Below the pieces are notes generated by a model that had not been told where the DNA came from, did no database searches, and was given only the letters and a program-made list of their open reading frames with translations. Positions 25,712 to 37,179 of a DNA stretch of 64,000 nucleotides are shown one piece after another. Position numbers and translations under genes: made by a program. How positions within the stretch are numbered: position 1 is the first letter of the stretch; every line of letters begins with the position of its first letter. This DNA comes from Arthrobotrys musiformis (taxonomy: Eukaryota; Ascomycota; Orbiliomycetes; Orbiliales; Orbiliaceae): the NCBI GenBank assembly GCA_036971715.1, contig JAVHJL010000002.1, forward strand, positions 218,501 through 282,500, given 5' to 3'.

Positions 25712-26673
25712 TACATAACACTTGCAAGTAGTTTTTTTTTAAAATTTGTATATATTTGGATTTGGTAGGATAATGTACATAAATACTCAGTAGCTTGAAT
25801 CGATCCCGTTTAAAAAATACAGACTGGTCCACGCATCAATTGCAATATCAGAGACAGGCGCCGCATTTAAGACATTCTTTATTTCCCATAAGCAAACTTG
25901 TGAAATATTATCACTGCTTTCTTTACGAGTTATTTTGCGATAGTCTGACCTTTGAATGGCCGCGCGGTTTACCGGGGAGTTCACCATCAACCTCGAGGCT
26001 ATAATGCATGTAAAGTGAGAACGCGGCGGCAGGATCTATTCCAATTTGGACCAATCAAGGCCTGCCGTCTCATGCGCCTCTTGTGGGTCACCGTTTTGTC
26101 TTTGCATACAAATTTACATAGGTGTTTCTATGCGATTGGAATCACCGAGACATCCAAGGTCGTGTGTGCAGCTGCAAAGTTGAAGAGCCTGAGAGAAAAA
26201 ATAGGCACATTATTAAAATATCATTGTTTAAACAGCCTTCACAATGACACCCTAACGAATATTTACGCGGAGGGCGAGGAGTATGTGCGGCAGGTGGCCA
26301 GCGGCCTCCTTGTACCAGCCGTAGAAAAACTTACAAATAAACCGTGCACAATACTTGTTCTTGTTTTAATTTATGAATTAAATATAATTTTGCTGTGATT
26401 TGCATTCCGCGGCCAGGTCTGAGAGTAACGAGGCCGAGGATTCAAACCGGTTCCTGTTATATGACATGACAACACAAAAAATACAACGTTGTTTTCTTGC
26501 TCCCGCACAGTCATCCGGATATCCGCTCGTGGATTCGAAGGGGAAAGAGGGGAAGAATGAGGATCGAAGAGTTTGAAGTCGGAGGAAATATTGAAGAGAG
26601 GGAAAAATCAAGGAAGAAGGTCCCTAATGAGGTGGAGTTTCCACCAGGAAATAACATGGAAGATTCAAGGAGG
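25712..26673. other. Intergenic, convergent 3' ends
   Basis: Between the beta-glucosidase (+) and the BTB-like gene (-). A + frame at 25952-26398 is open but has no motif and odd composition; not called. Confidence 0.5.
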
Positions 26674-27675
26674 CTAACGGTAGTTTGTTCGATCAACCAG
26701 CCCACCACGTTTTCCACCACTGCCGCCACCCCTCCAGTGGCCGTCTCGCCACCCGCCCCCGCCTTTCCTTCCACCTCTCTCCCCGCTTTTTACAGCTGGA
26801 TAGAAACGCTTCTTTCCCCATCGTTCGATACTGTGGATGCTAGGTTCGACCTTTGGATGATGACCCTCCTCCCCGAGAGCGTCAGAAACCGCATTGTAGA
26901 CAGCTTCTCGAATGGCTCCTTGGAAAGCGTCCTCTGTTCCTTCGTCATCAGCATCTTCGGCAAGATCTTCAGCTCCGCCCTTGGCCAAAGAATCAATTAA
27001 ATCATCGATGTTTTCTTCTTTTTCTTTTTCGCTGGTATCGGTAGCTAGGTCCATTCGGGCCCTGAGCTTCTCAATGGCAAGGACCAACAAGTCACCCTGT
27101 CCCATTAGAAGGGATGCAATGGCAACCTTTTTGTCCAAGTGGTAATTCCTTCGGTTGGTCCACTTGTCAGAACGACCCGTGTAACCCTTGTAGTTCCCAG
27201 TATAGGCCCATTCGACAACGACATCGAAGATTTCAGGGGCAAGATTCCCCTTGCTGCTTGGGACAATTTCGAATCTGTTGATCCTTCCGGCGGAAATAGG
27301 GGTTCCGTTGACATTTTCGAGTTGGAAGGTGGCACCCCCATTGGTTGCGGTCTCAATGGTATCTGCATTGGCGATGAAGACAGGGAACTTGTCGTGGTGG
27401 AGAAGATATGTCACCTTTGGGAGCTCGGGCTTCGTAATGGGATCAAGGAGGGCGGAGAGGCAGTTATTGCGCATGGTTTTGCGGAAGCTGGTGGGGACAT
27501 TCGGCCCGTCTTCGAGTGCGAACCATTTTTGGTAAACAATCACCTTCAGATCAGCGGTCTTGACGTCGTACCCGGGGTAGTCGGGTACAGTGATGCCGCG
27601 ATAACCCTTTTTGAGGATGTAGCGGGGCTCACTTTTGATTTCGGTAAGACGAGCTGCTCTCTCGATGATAGCCAT
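26674..27675 (-). CDS. BTB/POZ-like protein with Gly/Arg-rich tail
   Basis: Single-exon frame of 333 aa. Residues about 95-200 resemble the fungal BTB fold used in protein-protein contact and Cul3 adaptors: a buried strand (KFPVFIANADTIE), a Glu-rich connection and the signature helix-turn EIFDVVVEWAYTGNYKGYTG, followed by a helix (VAIASLLMGQGDLLVLAIEKLRARM). Residues 205-260 are strongly acidic, and the last 50 residues are rich in Gly, Arg and Trp (RGGRKGGGGW, RGGGSGGKRGG), like an RGG RNA-binding tail. The likely start is 27675; no intron is needed. BTB assignment is moderate because the N-terminal half is divergent. Probably intracellular. Confidence 0.75.
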   Translation of the reverse strand: MAIIERAARLTEIKSEPRYILKKGYRGITVPDYPGYDVKTADLKVIVYQKWFALEDGPNVPTSFRKTMRNNCLSALLDPITKPELPKVTYLLHHDKFPVFIANADTIETATNGGATFQLENVNGTPISAGRINRFEIVPSSKGNLAPEIFDVVVEWAYTGNYKGYTGRSDKWTNRRNYHLDKKVAIASLLMGQGDLLVLAIEKLRARMDLATDTSEKEKEENIDDLIDSLAKGGAEDLAEDADDEGTEDAFQGAIREAVYNAVSDALGEEGHHPKVEPSIHSIERWGKKRFYPAVKSGERGGRKGGGGWRDGHWRGGGSGGKRGGLVDRTNYR

Positions 27676-28063
27676 GATGGAGGGTGCTGGAAATCGGTAG
27701 ATATTGGAGGGTTGGGTAAGTGTGGTAATTGATAAAGAGAGGAGAACAATGAGGCCTTGATTCTGTGTCAGAAATACAGGGGTACGGAGGGGCTTCCTCA
27801 GGTAGATGATGATGTTGGAATATCCTCAGAGGAAGAAGGTTGGTGAAGATGTGGAGAGAGCATCACAGGTGATCGTGCTTGAGCTTGAGCTATGATAAAA
27901 AATAACAAAAGATGGGGCAGCTTTGATGACGTTGCAAACGGCCGCTCTACATGATATTTTGACAACCAGGCTTCAATATCAACGGTACAAATCAAAACGA
28001 GGAGACGGCATAGAAAAAGAGAAAAGCAGTCCCGAACACTCCTCGACATAGCCGACATGAATA
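27676..28063. other. Short intergenic gap between two minus-strand genes
   Basis: Upstream region of the BTB-like gene and 3' region of the small Cys/His protein. Nothing else seen. Confidence 0.5.
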
Positions 28064-28339
28064 TTAGCATTCGACCTCAACCTCGATTTCAACCTCCTCG
28101 ACGATGACGAGAGCCTCAAGCTTCAGCTTTTCGAGATCAACCAGGGCTCTCGCCTGAATGCAAGACCCACAGTCCTTCTCCTCCGGTATCTCGATCTCTT
28201 CCTGATACTCAGAGCAAAATACTTCGACCGAACCTTCCGCAACAGGTGTTTCTTTGCTCTCGACTTGGGGTTTGCAAGAAGTACGGCTGTGGAATACGGT
28301 GTGGCCACAGGCATACACCAGGTGGGTTCGTTCGCACAT
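28064..28339 (-). CDS. Small Cys/His-rich protein, 91 aa
   Basis: Intronless 91-aa frame. The N-terminus MCERTHLVYACGH with a Cys nine residues after the His, and a later CGSC pair, matches the layout of many short fungal 'CGH' proteins that are likely zinc-binding. The C-terminal half is acidic and Val/Glu-rich (EEVEIEVEVEC). No signal peptide. I recognise the pattern but no studied function. Confidence is limited by size. Confidence 0.58.
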   Translation of the reverse strand: MCERTHLVYACGHTVFHSRTSCKPQVESKETPVAEGSVEVFCSEYQEEIEIPEEKDCGSCIQARALVDLEKLKLEALVIVEEVEIEVEVEC

Positions 28340-29913
28340 CTTGGCGGTTTTCGGAAAGGTGGAAAAGGATGGGATGGAATAGAAGACAAATTTTGTCTAA
28401 CTTCGAGTTCGGATTTGCTAGGCCCTGTGTGTGATTTTGAGATAACAATCCTAGACGTACGTACGTTAGATATTATGCAAGGAACGAGTTGTTCCTAGAT
28501 GTGGAGATAACCTTGATCCTTGCCTGTAGATGGTGACAGCTAGCTAGCTTAAGCTGGGGTTCGGTAAGTGTCTGAGACAGAGTGAGGTTCAGGTTTAAGT
28601 CACCTTATACACAGCTGCATTAGTCTATTTGCAATCCCTTGGCTGAGCCTCGCGTGCAGGTAAGGAATGAGCTACCCAAGTAGCTATAGAGCCTCAACTG
28701 GTTTTAGGCGGCCTATGGAATGCTCGCCTACTATGTCTCAGGCGTATCAAAGTTGACTAATTATAAGTAACCTCTATGGATCTATAGAGTTAATCGACCG
28801 AACACCATCACAACGTGCACAGGCACCAGAGCGGCCCTGGGCCCATAAACGAACCCAACAAACGAGTCAATGATATCGATATTTCGACACAAGACAGACA
28901 GCGACAAGCACGGAGCCTGGGTTCCATTGCATTGTCAACTATATATCTGACCATGGCTCTCGCAATAATCAACATCAAACATGCATAACGTGCAGACAGT
29001 GTAACTCGCCTCGTTTAGATATTCTAGCCGAATTCACTGGTATAAGCTTAATCTACAATATGCCAGTTGATGCATGTAAACACGGCCGGCTTCGTAAAAA
29101 CTATACCATTGCTTTTCGACCATACATACGGAGTTTCCGGTTCCTCGAATAGTCTCGATGGCCTCTGCCAAGGTAGCAGAATCAACAGAGTCCCCGAGAC
29201 AGGCAACCTACCCAAAGCACAGAAAGCGGATTGACGTAGCTTGACCCCGCAGATGGCAAATTGGCACCGCTGGCATGACGTCTTGCCAACACACAAAATA
29301 CCACGCTGCACCGAGCCCATTTGTTGGAAAGTATCAGGTACTCCGGGCTTCTGCGGCCTCGACAACCACGGCTAGGCAAAGACACGATGGGTACTTACAA
29401 AGTACTTAGGTAAGTTACTATTTTTTCCCACATTAGAAATATTGATCGTCAAGTTATTCATTTCATTACTACACCAAAAAGGAGTAAAAAGCTATAGATA
29501 CACATGAATGCTTGTTTCCCTTTTTTGTTCTTGTTTCCCAAGTAAAATTATTATGCCTCCCAATACCCATTCCTTTCACTCGATAAAAGGAAAATAAGAC
29601 GAAAAAACAACATGAACGCTAGCAAGCCATAAAACCAAATCATGCGCCGGAAGGAGTGACCGTGATCGAAAAACGCTTTTGTTTCTGCCAAGGCATAAAA
29701 ACGCACAAAATATGGGGTATAAGAGAATGTGAAGTCGTGTCTCGTAGCCATTCGGCCATGCATATCCGAAAGTTCAACAACGGGAATCAAAACAGGAGCC
29801 CAATAACAGGCCCGAATGATACTTATGCATTAGATTAAGAATTACTTCCCGTGAAAAGAAAAAAAGGGGGGAAATGGCGAAGGATTTTTTGATTGAGGAT
29901 ATCATCAACTCAA
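28340..29913. other. 1.6 kb intergenic region
   Basis: Between the small Cys/His gene and the 3' end of the GPI protein. A hydrophobic minus-strand frame at 29551-29790 lies in what should be the 3' UTR of the GPI-protein gene and is not called. Confidence 0.5.
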
Positions 29914-31969
29914 TCAGAAGAGAGCCGCCAAGGCGATGGCGACCGCGGCAAAGGCTCCTGGAGCACTGGAGAGCTTGTTGGCGGCGCCGGTGTAGGCTGG
30001 TGGAGGAGTGTAAGTAACCGATGGTGCTACGTATGTAGGAGTGGTTGTAGGAGTGGTCTCTTGTGGAACTGGGTATGGGGATGCCTCAGTAACAGTGACT
30101 GGCTTCTCCTCGACAACGGTCTTGACGACAGTCTCAACACTGGTGACAGTGTATCCACGGACATCAGTATAAGTAACTGGCTTCTCCTCGGTAACGGTCT
30201 TGTAAACCTTCTCGTAGACTGGGTATGGGGACTTTTCGACGACGGTGTGGACCTTGGTTTCATAGACTGGGTAGGGAGACTGCTCAACAACAGTGTGAAC
30301 CTTGGTTTGGTAAACTGGGTAAGGAGATTCCTCAGTGATAGTGTGGACCTTGGTCTCAACGTCGGTGACGGTATATCCGCGAACGTCAGTGTAAGTGACA
30401 GGAGTCACTTCAGTGATAGTCTTGCAGATAGTCTGAGTCTTGGTGAGGGTATCAACTTCAGTAACGGTCTTGTAGATCTCCTTGTAGTCAGTGACAGTGG
30501 CAGTGTAGACCTCCTCGACGGTAATGTACGCTATATTTCAAGTCAGCATGTGCGCAACGATTCTAAATGAAAACAGGAAATGAGTAACCTACCAGTCTTG
30601 TGGATGTATTTAGTCTCTCCTTCGACCTCAGTGATGTAGTGTGTTGCTCCTGGAAGAGTGATGGTCTGAACTTCATACTTCTTCTTCCAGATGGTAGTTG
30701 GGACGTATTCAGTCTGGACACCATAGACGTTCGAGTAGATGGTTGTTCTATTTCGAAATTTCTGTTAGACTATCTCTCACACAATGCAATAATGTGAAGT
30801 TAATGAATACTTACGGGACTGGAATCTCGGTAGTGATAGTCTTGACAACGTTGTTGTAGTCAGTGGTTGTGATGGTCTTGGTCTCGTAGCAGGTGGTGGT
30901 GACCGGCTGGTAGAGAGTAGTAGTCCTGTACTTCTTGATGTAGACGGTGGTAGGAACGATTTGAGTCTCGGTGCAAGTAACAGTGGCACCGCCTTCAGTG
31001 ATGGTCTGGGTTTCACCACCTTCAGTGACGGTCTGGGTTTCACCACCCTCAGTAATCGTCTTGGTCTTCTTCTTGTAGATTGTCTGGGTTGGGCCCTCGA
31101 TGGAGATGGTCTGGGTGCCGCCGCCAATGGTGAGAGTTTCTCCTGGAAGCTGGATAGTCTCAGTCTCTCCTGGAAGAGTGACGGTTTCCCCTGGGAGCTT
31201 GACGGTTTCGGTATCCACAACGGTCTCCGTGTTCACAACAGTCTCCGTGTTCACAACGGTTTCTGTGTTCACGACAGTCTCTGTGGGGCCGACAATAGTC
31301 TCGGTGTTAACAACAGTCTCCGTGGGGCCGGCAACAGTCTCCGTTGGTCCAACGATTGTCTCAGTATCAACAATGGTCTCGGTGTTAACGATGGTCTCAG
31401 TGTTGACAATGGTCTCGGTGTTGACAATAGTTTCGGTTGGGCCAGGGATATTGATAGTCTCGGTATTGACAAGAGTCTCGGTATTAACGATAGTCTCGGT
31501 ATTAACGACAGTCTCAGTAGGACCAGGAACCGGAACCTCAACAATTTGGGTCGACGTCTGGGTGACAGTGCCTTGGGTTTGAATTAGTATATATACCTAC
31601 AATGAAATCAAGCAGATAGATCACAAAGATTGGCTTACAATAAGAAACCGAAACCGAAGTCGAAACAATGGTCTCGGTGATAGTTGTTGGCTGGCCTGCC
31701 ACTGTCTTAGTATAGCAGCTAGTGGTAGTGACTGTCACTGTTTTATAGACCTGTTATTGATACCATGATGTTAGAATCGGAAATCACCATTATCTATCAA
31801 AAACATCAAAGATATATCTTGTACGAACCGGGTTGACGACAGTGATAGTTACTGTCTTTGGCGGAGTATAGGGAGGGTTCGGGTTATAATAATTATTTGT
31901 GGCAGACACATAACCAGCCAGCGCCGGTATAACCCAAAGGGCCTGGGTAAGAGAGGAGATGGAAACCAT
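29914..31969 (-). CDS. Repeat-rich mucin-like GPI-anchored cell-wall protein
   Basis: Five exons (31829-31969, 31639-31750, 30815-31571, 30593-30747, 29914-30530; frame continuous) give 593 aa. A signal peptide (MVSISSLTQALWVIPALAG) is followed by a Tyr/Pro/Thr segment (YYNPNPPYTPPK). A long array of six- to ten-residue units of the type TVVNTE, TIVGPTE and LPGETVT comes next, then GGETQTVTEGGETQT repeats and a C-terminal array of KVHTVVE-SPYPVYE units. It ends with a small-residue omega region (TGAANKLSSAPGA) and a hydrophobic tail (AVAIALAALF), a standard GPI-attachment signal. The whole chain is beta-prone, Thr-rich and nearly free of Cys. It is a structural or adhesive wall protein. I infer length variation between strains. 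The exon 3 acceptor (after CCCAAG) was chosen because the nearer AG breaks the frame. Confidence 0.85.
31205..31515 (-). repeat. 18-nt tandem array encoding NTET(I/V)V units
   Basis: About 17 tandem units of roughly 18 nt inside exon 3 of the GPI protein, encoding VNTETI/VGPTET variants, with two imperfect interruptions. The block pattern (runs of NTET, then runs of GPTET) points to slippage or unequal exchange. Confidence 0.88.
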
Positions 31970-33609
31970 ATTCGCGACCTTTGAGAGCGTAAAGAAGTCT
32001 CTATAACGAGTCTAGAGTCCTCGGTATGGTGCAGTTGAGCGAATGATGGACGTTTCTGAACGAGGGGAAACGTGCTTTGCTTGACGAAGAGCGAATGATA
32101 GATATCAATAGTATTATATTGATGAATATGCGTTCTTCTTCCTCTCAGAAGCCTGACTAGCACAAACGAATGGCAAGTCAATTGAGCGTGTGAATGGGGT
32201 GAGGGAGGAAGAGAAGAAGAATCTATACAAGATACTGCAAGATGTATCGGATTATATATCGATACAACCTCCTGGGGGGTCTGATCCCGGAAAATGGGAG
32301 AGGTTGTGAGCTCTATCAAAGTCCCTCTCCCTTGTTCCCTTACCTTGTGAGTTCTCTCTCCCTCTGCCTCCCCCCTCCTTGCTAACTGGTTCTTTCATTT
32401 GGGATAGGTAATGCAATCATTGAGACTAATGTGGTATTCCGTGGGACCACCAATTGCCCTTGCAAATACATAATCGAGCTCGCTCCACAAGGCAATATAG
32501 GCAAGGTGGGAGAATCGTCCTCGTGGACATGGATGTGTGAACTGGCATGGCTACCTCCGTGTGACAACTTAGTATGGACAATATTTCCATAAAAATCGCG
32601 AAATCGACACACCCAAAAGCGCGAGGTTGTATCCCGTTGGTGATGTTTGGGTGCGGGAAAGCCGGCCAGAGGTTCTGTGACAAAGGATCGGCTACAGAGC
32701 TGGATGATAGTAACCCAAACACAACATTGTTGGAAAAGCAATTGCTGCACGTGCAGGGAACAAGGGTCTTGCACCCCACTCTGTGTTTCTTGAACCTCAT
32801 TCAGCCCTCTTTTCTTCTTTTGTCTTCGAGCTTTTCTGTCTGTGGCAGACTAATGGACTTTGACTTGTCCAGATACCGGGAACTGATTTACGTGACAGCG
32901 CCAGCGCCGTCGTATCGCGGGAATGAGAAAATGTCGCTCAAGGGACGTCAAGGGAAAAGAATTGCGATCAATATTGAGACCCAGAGCCGGCACCCTTCTT
33001 CCGTATCATGTCCTTCGAACATCGCCGCGCGATGATTCGAATTCGCAAATCAGTTGAACTCACAAACAATTCGCCGTGCATGCGTATGTACTGCACATAC
33101 ATACTTTGTATGTACCCGTACTATTCTGTCAGTCCTAACCGTGACCCCAAGCTTTGCTTCTTTGTCTCGATGCATCGATGATGTGGTAGTCGTGCATACG
33201 GCAACATGGGTTCGTTTGCTAATGGAGAAACTCTGTACCTGGTGTGACTATAATTGGCATCGATTCTCTTGGTACTTACAGACCTACATATAGACGAGGG
33301 TATGAAAACGCACTAAAACCGGGTGGTTGACAAGGGATCGATGGCCTGGGCCAGACAATACTTATTAGCTTCGAAGGTATGGGGATACAACAGCCACTCA
33401 AACCGCAGACCGCCACGAAGTCATTAGCAGGGAAAAAAACTGCACCAGCCCATCTTTTACTCTCTTTGAACGAGTTTTTTTTTTCTCTACGCATGGTCTA
33501 CGGATCGGAAAAATCACCGGTCTGAGACCTCGGTGCTGGCAACCTAGAACCTCGAACCCAGGACCGACCTAAGACCAGAATCATTGAGGCTGGGCTAGGA
33601 GTGAAAACT

Positions 33610-33661
<52 letters not shown>

Positions 33662-35999
33662 AGGGAAAATGTTGGTGTCTCTCCGGGTCTCCGTGTTGAG
33701 AAAGCACCACCATGGCATTATGATATGATAATATCATGAACATCTCTGATACTGTTGAGTCGTCCATATCGTCATTCCAAAAACATGGCACCACCAAGAC
33801 GTACCCCTCCTTCCAATTTCCCATATGCACGTCCAATGTGTTGATATACGAGTAGTATTAATGCCGGGGTTCTTCCATGGCATCGATCAAACGATCGGTA
33901 CCGCTTTTCCGACCCGAAGTTTGTACGTAGTTAGTCTCCCTTGCCTCCTTTCATCGAAACTTCGGGATCGCGTTTCTTTCAAAAATGAATGACAGCTCGC
34001 TGCACGTCGGCGCAGAAAGACAAAGAAAATTATGCCGACGCGACTGCCAGTCCCATTGAACAGAATCAGAGACAAATCTTGCATTTGCCGTCCTGTTGCA
34101 GCAAACTGATTTCTTCAAACTAAGGATCTTGCAGTAGCACGCTGTGGAGCACGTCCGAGACTACGGAGCACGGCCAATTGCTAACGGTCTCTAAACGTCT
34201 GCCAGCACAAAGAAGCTCCACTGGGCTTTCTCCCGCCGGATTTTACAATATGGCTTTCGATTCGAGGCGTCTCCCTAAACTACATTGGTGACCTCGGGTA
34301 TGTCATTCGCTAGTCTGGGGGTCAGTCGTTCGCATTGGAAGGGGCACGGCATTTCATGGACTAAAAAGCACTTATTCTTTCTCTCTTTTTTTTTTTTTTT
34401 TTGTGAAAGCTGCATGATGCAATGGCTGCAATGACACTCCTATCTCTGTAAATGCCGTCCTATCAGAGCACACGGATCTCAAGGCATTAGCAAGAACGCG
34501 GGTAGTGAAGTGCATCCTTGGCGAGGTAACCTTAGACTCTAGGCATGCATGGAAGACTGAATTTGTTTCTGGGGTCATGCAAAGTGCAGAGATACATATG
34601 TACTTATCTCCATAGAGAGTCTACCGACGTGAAGGAAGTGGAACATCGGAGCCCCGGGCAATGGTATTGGTTTGCAACACTACAAGGTTGCCTGACTTGT
34701 TTTTTTTTTTAAACCCTCGGACTTCGCAGTTCAAGTAATCAAGTTTTTTTTTTCGCTAAAGTCGATCGAGCTCCGGAATACTTTATTTTTGGGTTCGCTC
34801 TGGCTCCTTAGTGGCAACTCCAATTACTTATCAACGTGGTTCCTGTTAATGTATCTTCTACAAACTACACTATGTAATCGATCGAGTCTTCCGAACAAGG
34901 GAGAACAAAAAAAAAAAAAAACCAACATCGCCGCCGACACCTTCAAACCCAAAAGAAGGTGAAGGTCACCCGAGAAAGTAAACACTTTGACCCTTGTACC
35001 GTGCCTCTAAGCGAAGGCTGAAGACGAGGTGTCTATTGGCTGAATACCTGCCCAAGAAGTCATGCAAAAGGGTATCACACATACTCCAAGCGAGGTCTGT
35101 GAGAACTCACTTACATCATCGTGAGAAAACTGCATCTGGGGGACGGGAAGTTCGGTTCATGGCGTGCACCGATGGAAACTGTGGAGATGCGCTTTGGGGA
35201 TCTGTCGTTTTTAATTAAACATCTGGCTGGGCATACTTCAACGGCAGTTCTTCTCACAACTTCCGCAGGTAAGGGCAGTGTGCCTTGACCCTCAGTTTGC
35301 TTGTAAAATCTTTCGTGCGGAGCTATCGCTGGCGATCGATAACTCATACTGTAATTTTAGGACCCAGCCCTTGAGTCTTTAGCTTGAGTTGCAAAAGTTG
35401 GGCTCCATGGATCCAGCCGGTGATGTCTAAATGGGACCACATTGGAACTTGCAAGTACTTCGCATTGGTTGAAAAAGTATAGTGCGACGACGGAGCATTT
35501 TTACTATATCTTCTAACGTTATAGTGCTCTAGCTCGAGATGGGCTCCACAGTTACCTCTTTCCGGGCAAACACGAGGAGCCTGCTTCAGCAAGGGTTCTT
35601 TCCTTCTCTTCTTTCTTTTTTTTCTTTCTCAAAGCTAGCACGGTTATGAAGGCAAGTTCGCAAGCCATATGGCGCCATGCGCACCGACCACATACATATA
35701 TGCGAACACACAAAAAATCCAACACGTTGGGAGATGCGATTAGTTGCCAGCCTAGATTGCACTTACAATCCCGACAAACAAGACAATTATCGATTAAGCA
35801 AGGCACCGCCGTTTGAGCGTGGCCCTGACATGAAAGCTGAACTGATTCATCAAACAGGAGGAGAGCGCATTAGTTACCACTAACATTCCTATGCATGGTC
35901 GATTCAGGGTCGGTCAGCACTGTTGTGCTCCTTCTTTGCTTTCTTTCTTTGAAGCTCTCAACTAGTTAGAGAATGCCAATATAAATCTAGCTGATCAAC
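31970..35999. other. Gene-poor region with homopolymers
   Basis: Upstream region of the GPI-protein gene and onward. No conventional gene found. Features seen: A43 preceded by T8 (33609-33659), T17 (34386-34402) and several shorter A or T runs. A weak frameshifted relic at 35666-35883 is discussed under findings. Confidence 0.5.
33609..33659. repeat. T8-A43 homopolymer tract
   Basis: Eight T followed by 43 A, directly visible. Microsatellite or retroelement-tail relic; no element body is recognisable on either side. Confidence 0.9.
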
Positions 36000-36195
36000 A
36001 AAAAAAAAGAATAAAATGTTGACCCTTAACTCTATCTCTCATGATCAGAGAGTCAATGAGGTGGCGGGCTCGGTCCCACATATGTACATGTATGTACATT
36101 CGTAGTTTCTAGAATTTATGTGTCTTCCTGCGATTCGATCTCAGACCGCTAGCATGTCCGACTTGAGCCAATTAAGAGCTCCTCAATACAAGCCG
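36000..36195 (-). ncRNA. tRNA-like element with A box, B box and T9 terminator (SINE-like candidate)
   Basis: On the minus strand, TGGCTCAAGTCGG (36170-36158) fits the pol III A-box consensus and GATCGAATC (36140-36132) fits the B box exactly. The B box sits in a plausible T-arm (CTGAG/CGCAG stem, one mismatch). The acceptor stem does not pair, so this is not an intact tRNA. A run of nine T on the same strand at 36008-36000 would terminate a pol III transcript of about 170-200 nt. This suggests a tRNA-derived SINE or a small pol III RNA. Only one copy is seen in this window. Confidence 0.3.
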
Positions 36196-36389
36196 CTTCT
36201 GTGCGTATCGCGCCCCTTGATATCCGCACTACACATGATCGCACGAACCGTCTAGCTAGGGAAAAAAATATGTGATCTAGCTTAGGCGCTACTTCGCCGC
36301 CAGGACCACTTTATCCTCCTAGTTAGAGAGAACTTTGCAGGGGCAGCACACCTACCAAGCCCAAAATGGCCCGAAAGGCCTTTTCGTTC

Positions 36390-36392
<3 letters not shown>

Positions 36393-36421
<29 letters not shown>
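36393..36421. repeat. Poly(A) homopolymer, 29 nt
   Basis: Uninterrupted A run, about 200 bp from the tRNA-like element but oriented away from it. Confidence 0.9.
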
Positions 36422-36425
<4 letters not shown>

Positions 36426-36554
36426 CAGGAATGCGCTCGTGATGATTCACAATCGGACCGTCCCCTTGCAGGTGAGTCCTCATTGCATTCCTTTCGATTT
36501 TAAAATTTGGTGCATCTATTGACGCGGCTGGCCTTACGCCTGAGCTCCTTTATT

Positions 36555-36599
36555 TCTCCTCCTTCTCCTCCTTCTCCTCCTTCTCCTCCTTCTCCTCCT
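36555..36599. repeat. 9-nt microsatellite, five units
   Basis: Five perfect copies of TCTCCTCCT, then a decayed pyrimidine stretch. Non-coding. Confidence 0.92.
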
Positions 36600-37179
36600 C
36601 TTCCTTCTTCCCCTCGAGTTAGTATATGAGTGAAAGCTAGCAATATTTGTCAACTCCTGACAGTCGCTGCTATTACTTCGACCAGTAATTGCGGCTAGCA
36701 CAGCTAGCTAAAACAGGCCCACGGTGCAACATCATTCGTGATTACAGAGTATAGACCGCCAACGAACCTACACCAGGCTTAACTGGTTGGGCCTACTCTA
36801 GGTCGCAATTGCGCATACGCCCCGGGCATCGTACGAATTGGTAATGGATCGATGATGTAGGATTTAAGGCCGGTTCGATGGCGGTTTGGGGAGAGATGGT
36901 CTAGAGTATTCTCCAGTCGGTAGTAATTTGATGTGCCAGCGTGATCTTAGCTTTCGGTGGGATATAAAATGTTATCGGAATTAGCTGCTACACGTGGGGC
37001 CTACAGGCCAGGCGGCGTCCCAATTGTTGAAATGACGCCTACAACTGCATGCGGAACATAAGTACGAGATCTATATTGTTGGATTTTGCAGGCATTGGTA
37101 GATCGTTACCTTGCCGCCCGTATATTTGATCAAGCCTATGCCAACTTTCGGACCACAACAGTTGGCCCCACTAGCTCAT

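Noticed and set aside
29551..29790. 79-codon hydrophobic minus-strand frame
   Set aside because: Lies in the expected 3' UTR of the GPI-protein gene and has no start context or partner.
30961..31587. Long plus-strand frames (200 and 160 codons) across the GPI-protein repeats
   Set aside because: Antisense shadows of the NTET/GPTET array; the minus strand has signal peptide, GPI signal and clean splicing.
35552..35806. Minus-strand frame reading Pro-Cys at its head
   Set aside because: Starts with GTG, lacks the Trp and Arg-Ile motifs and ends in a Lys-rich run from a pyrimidine tract.
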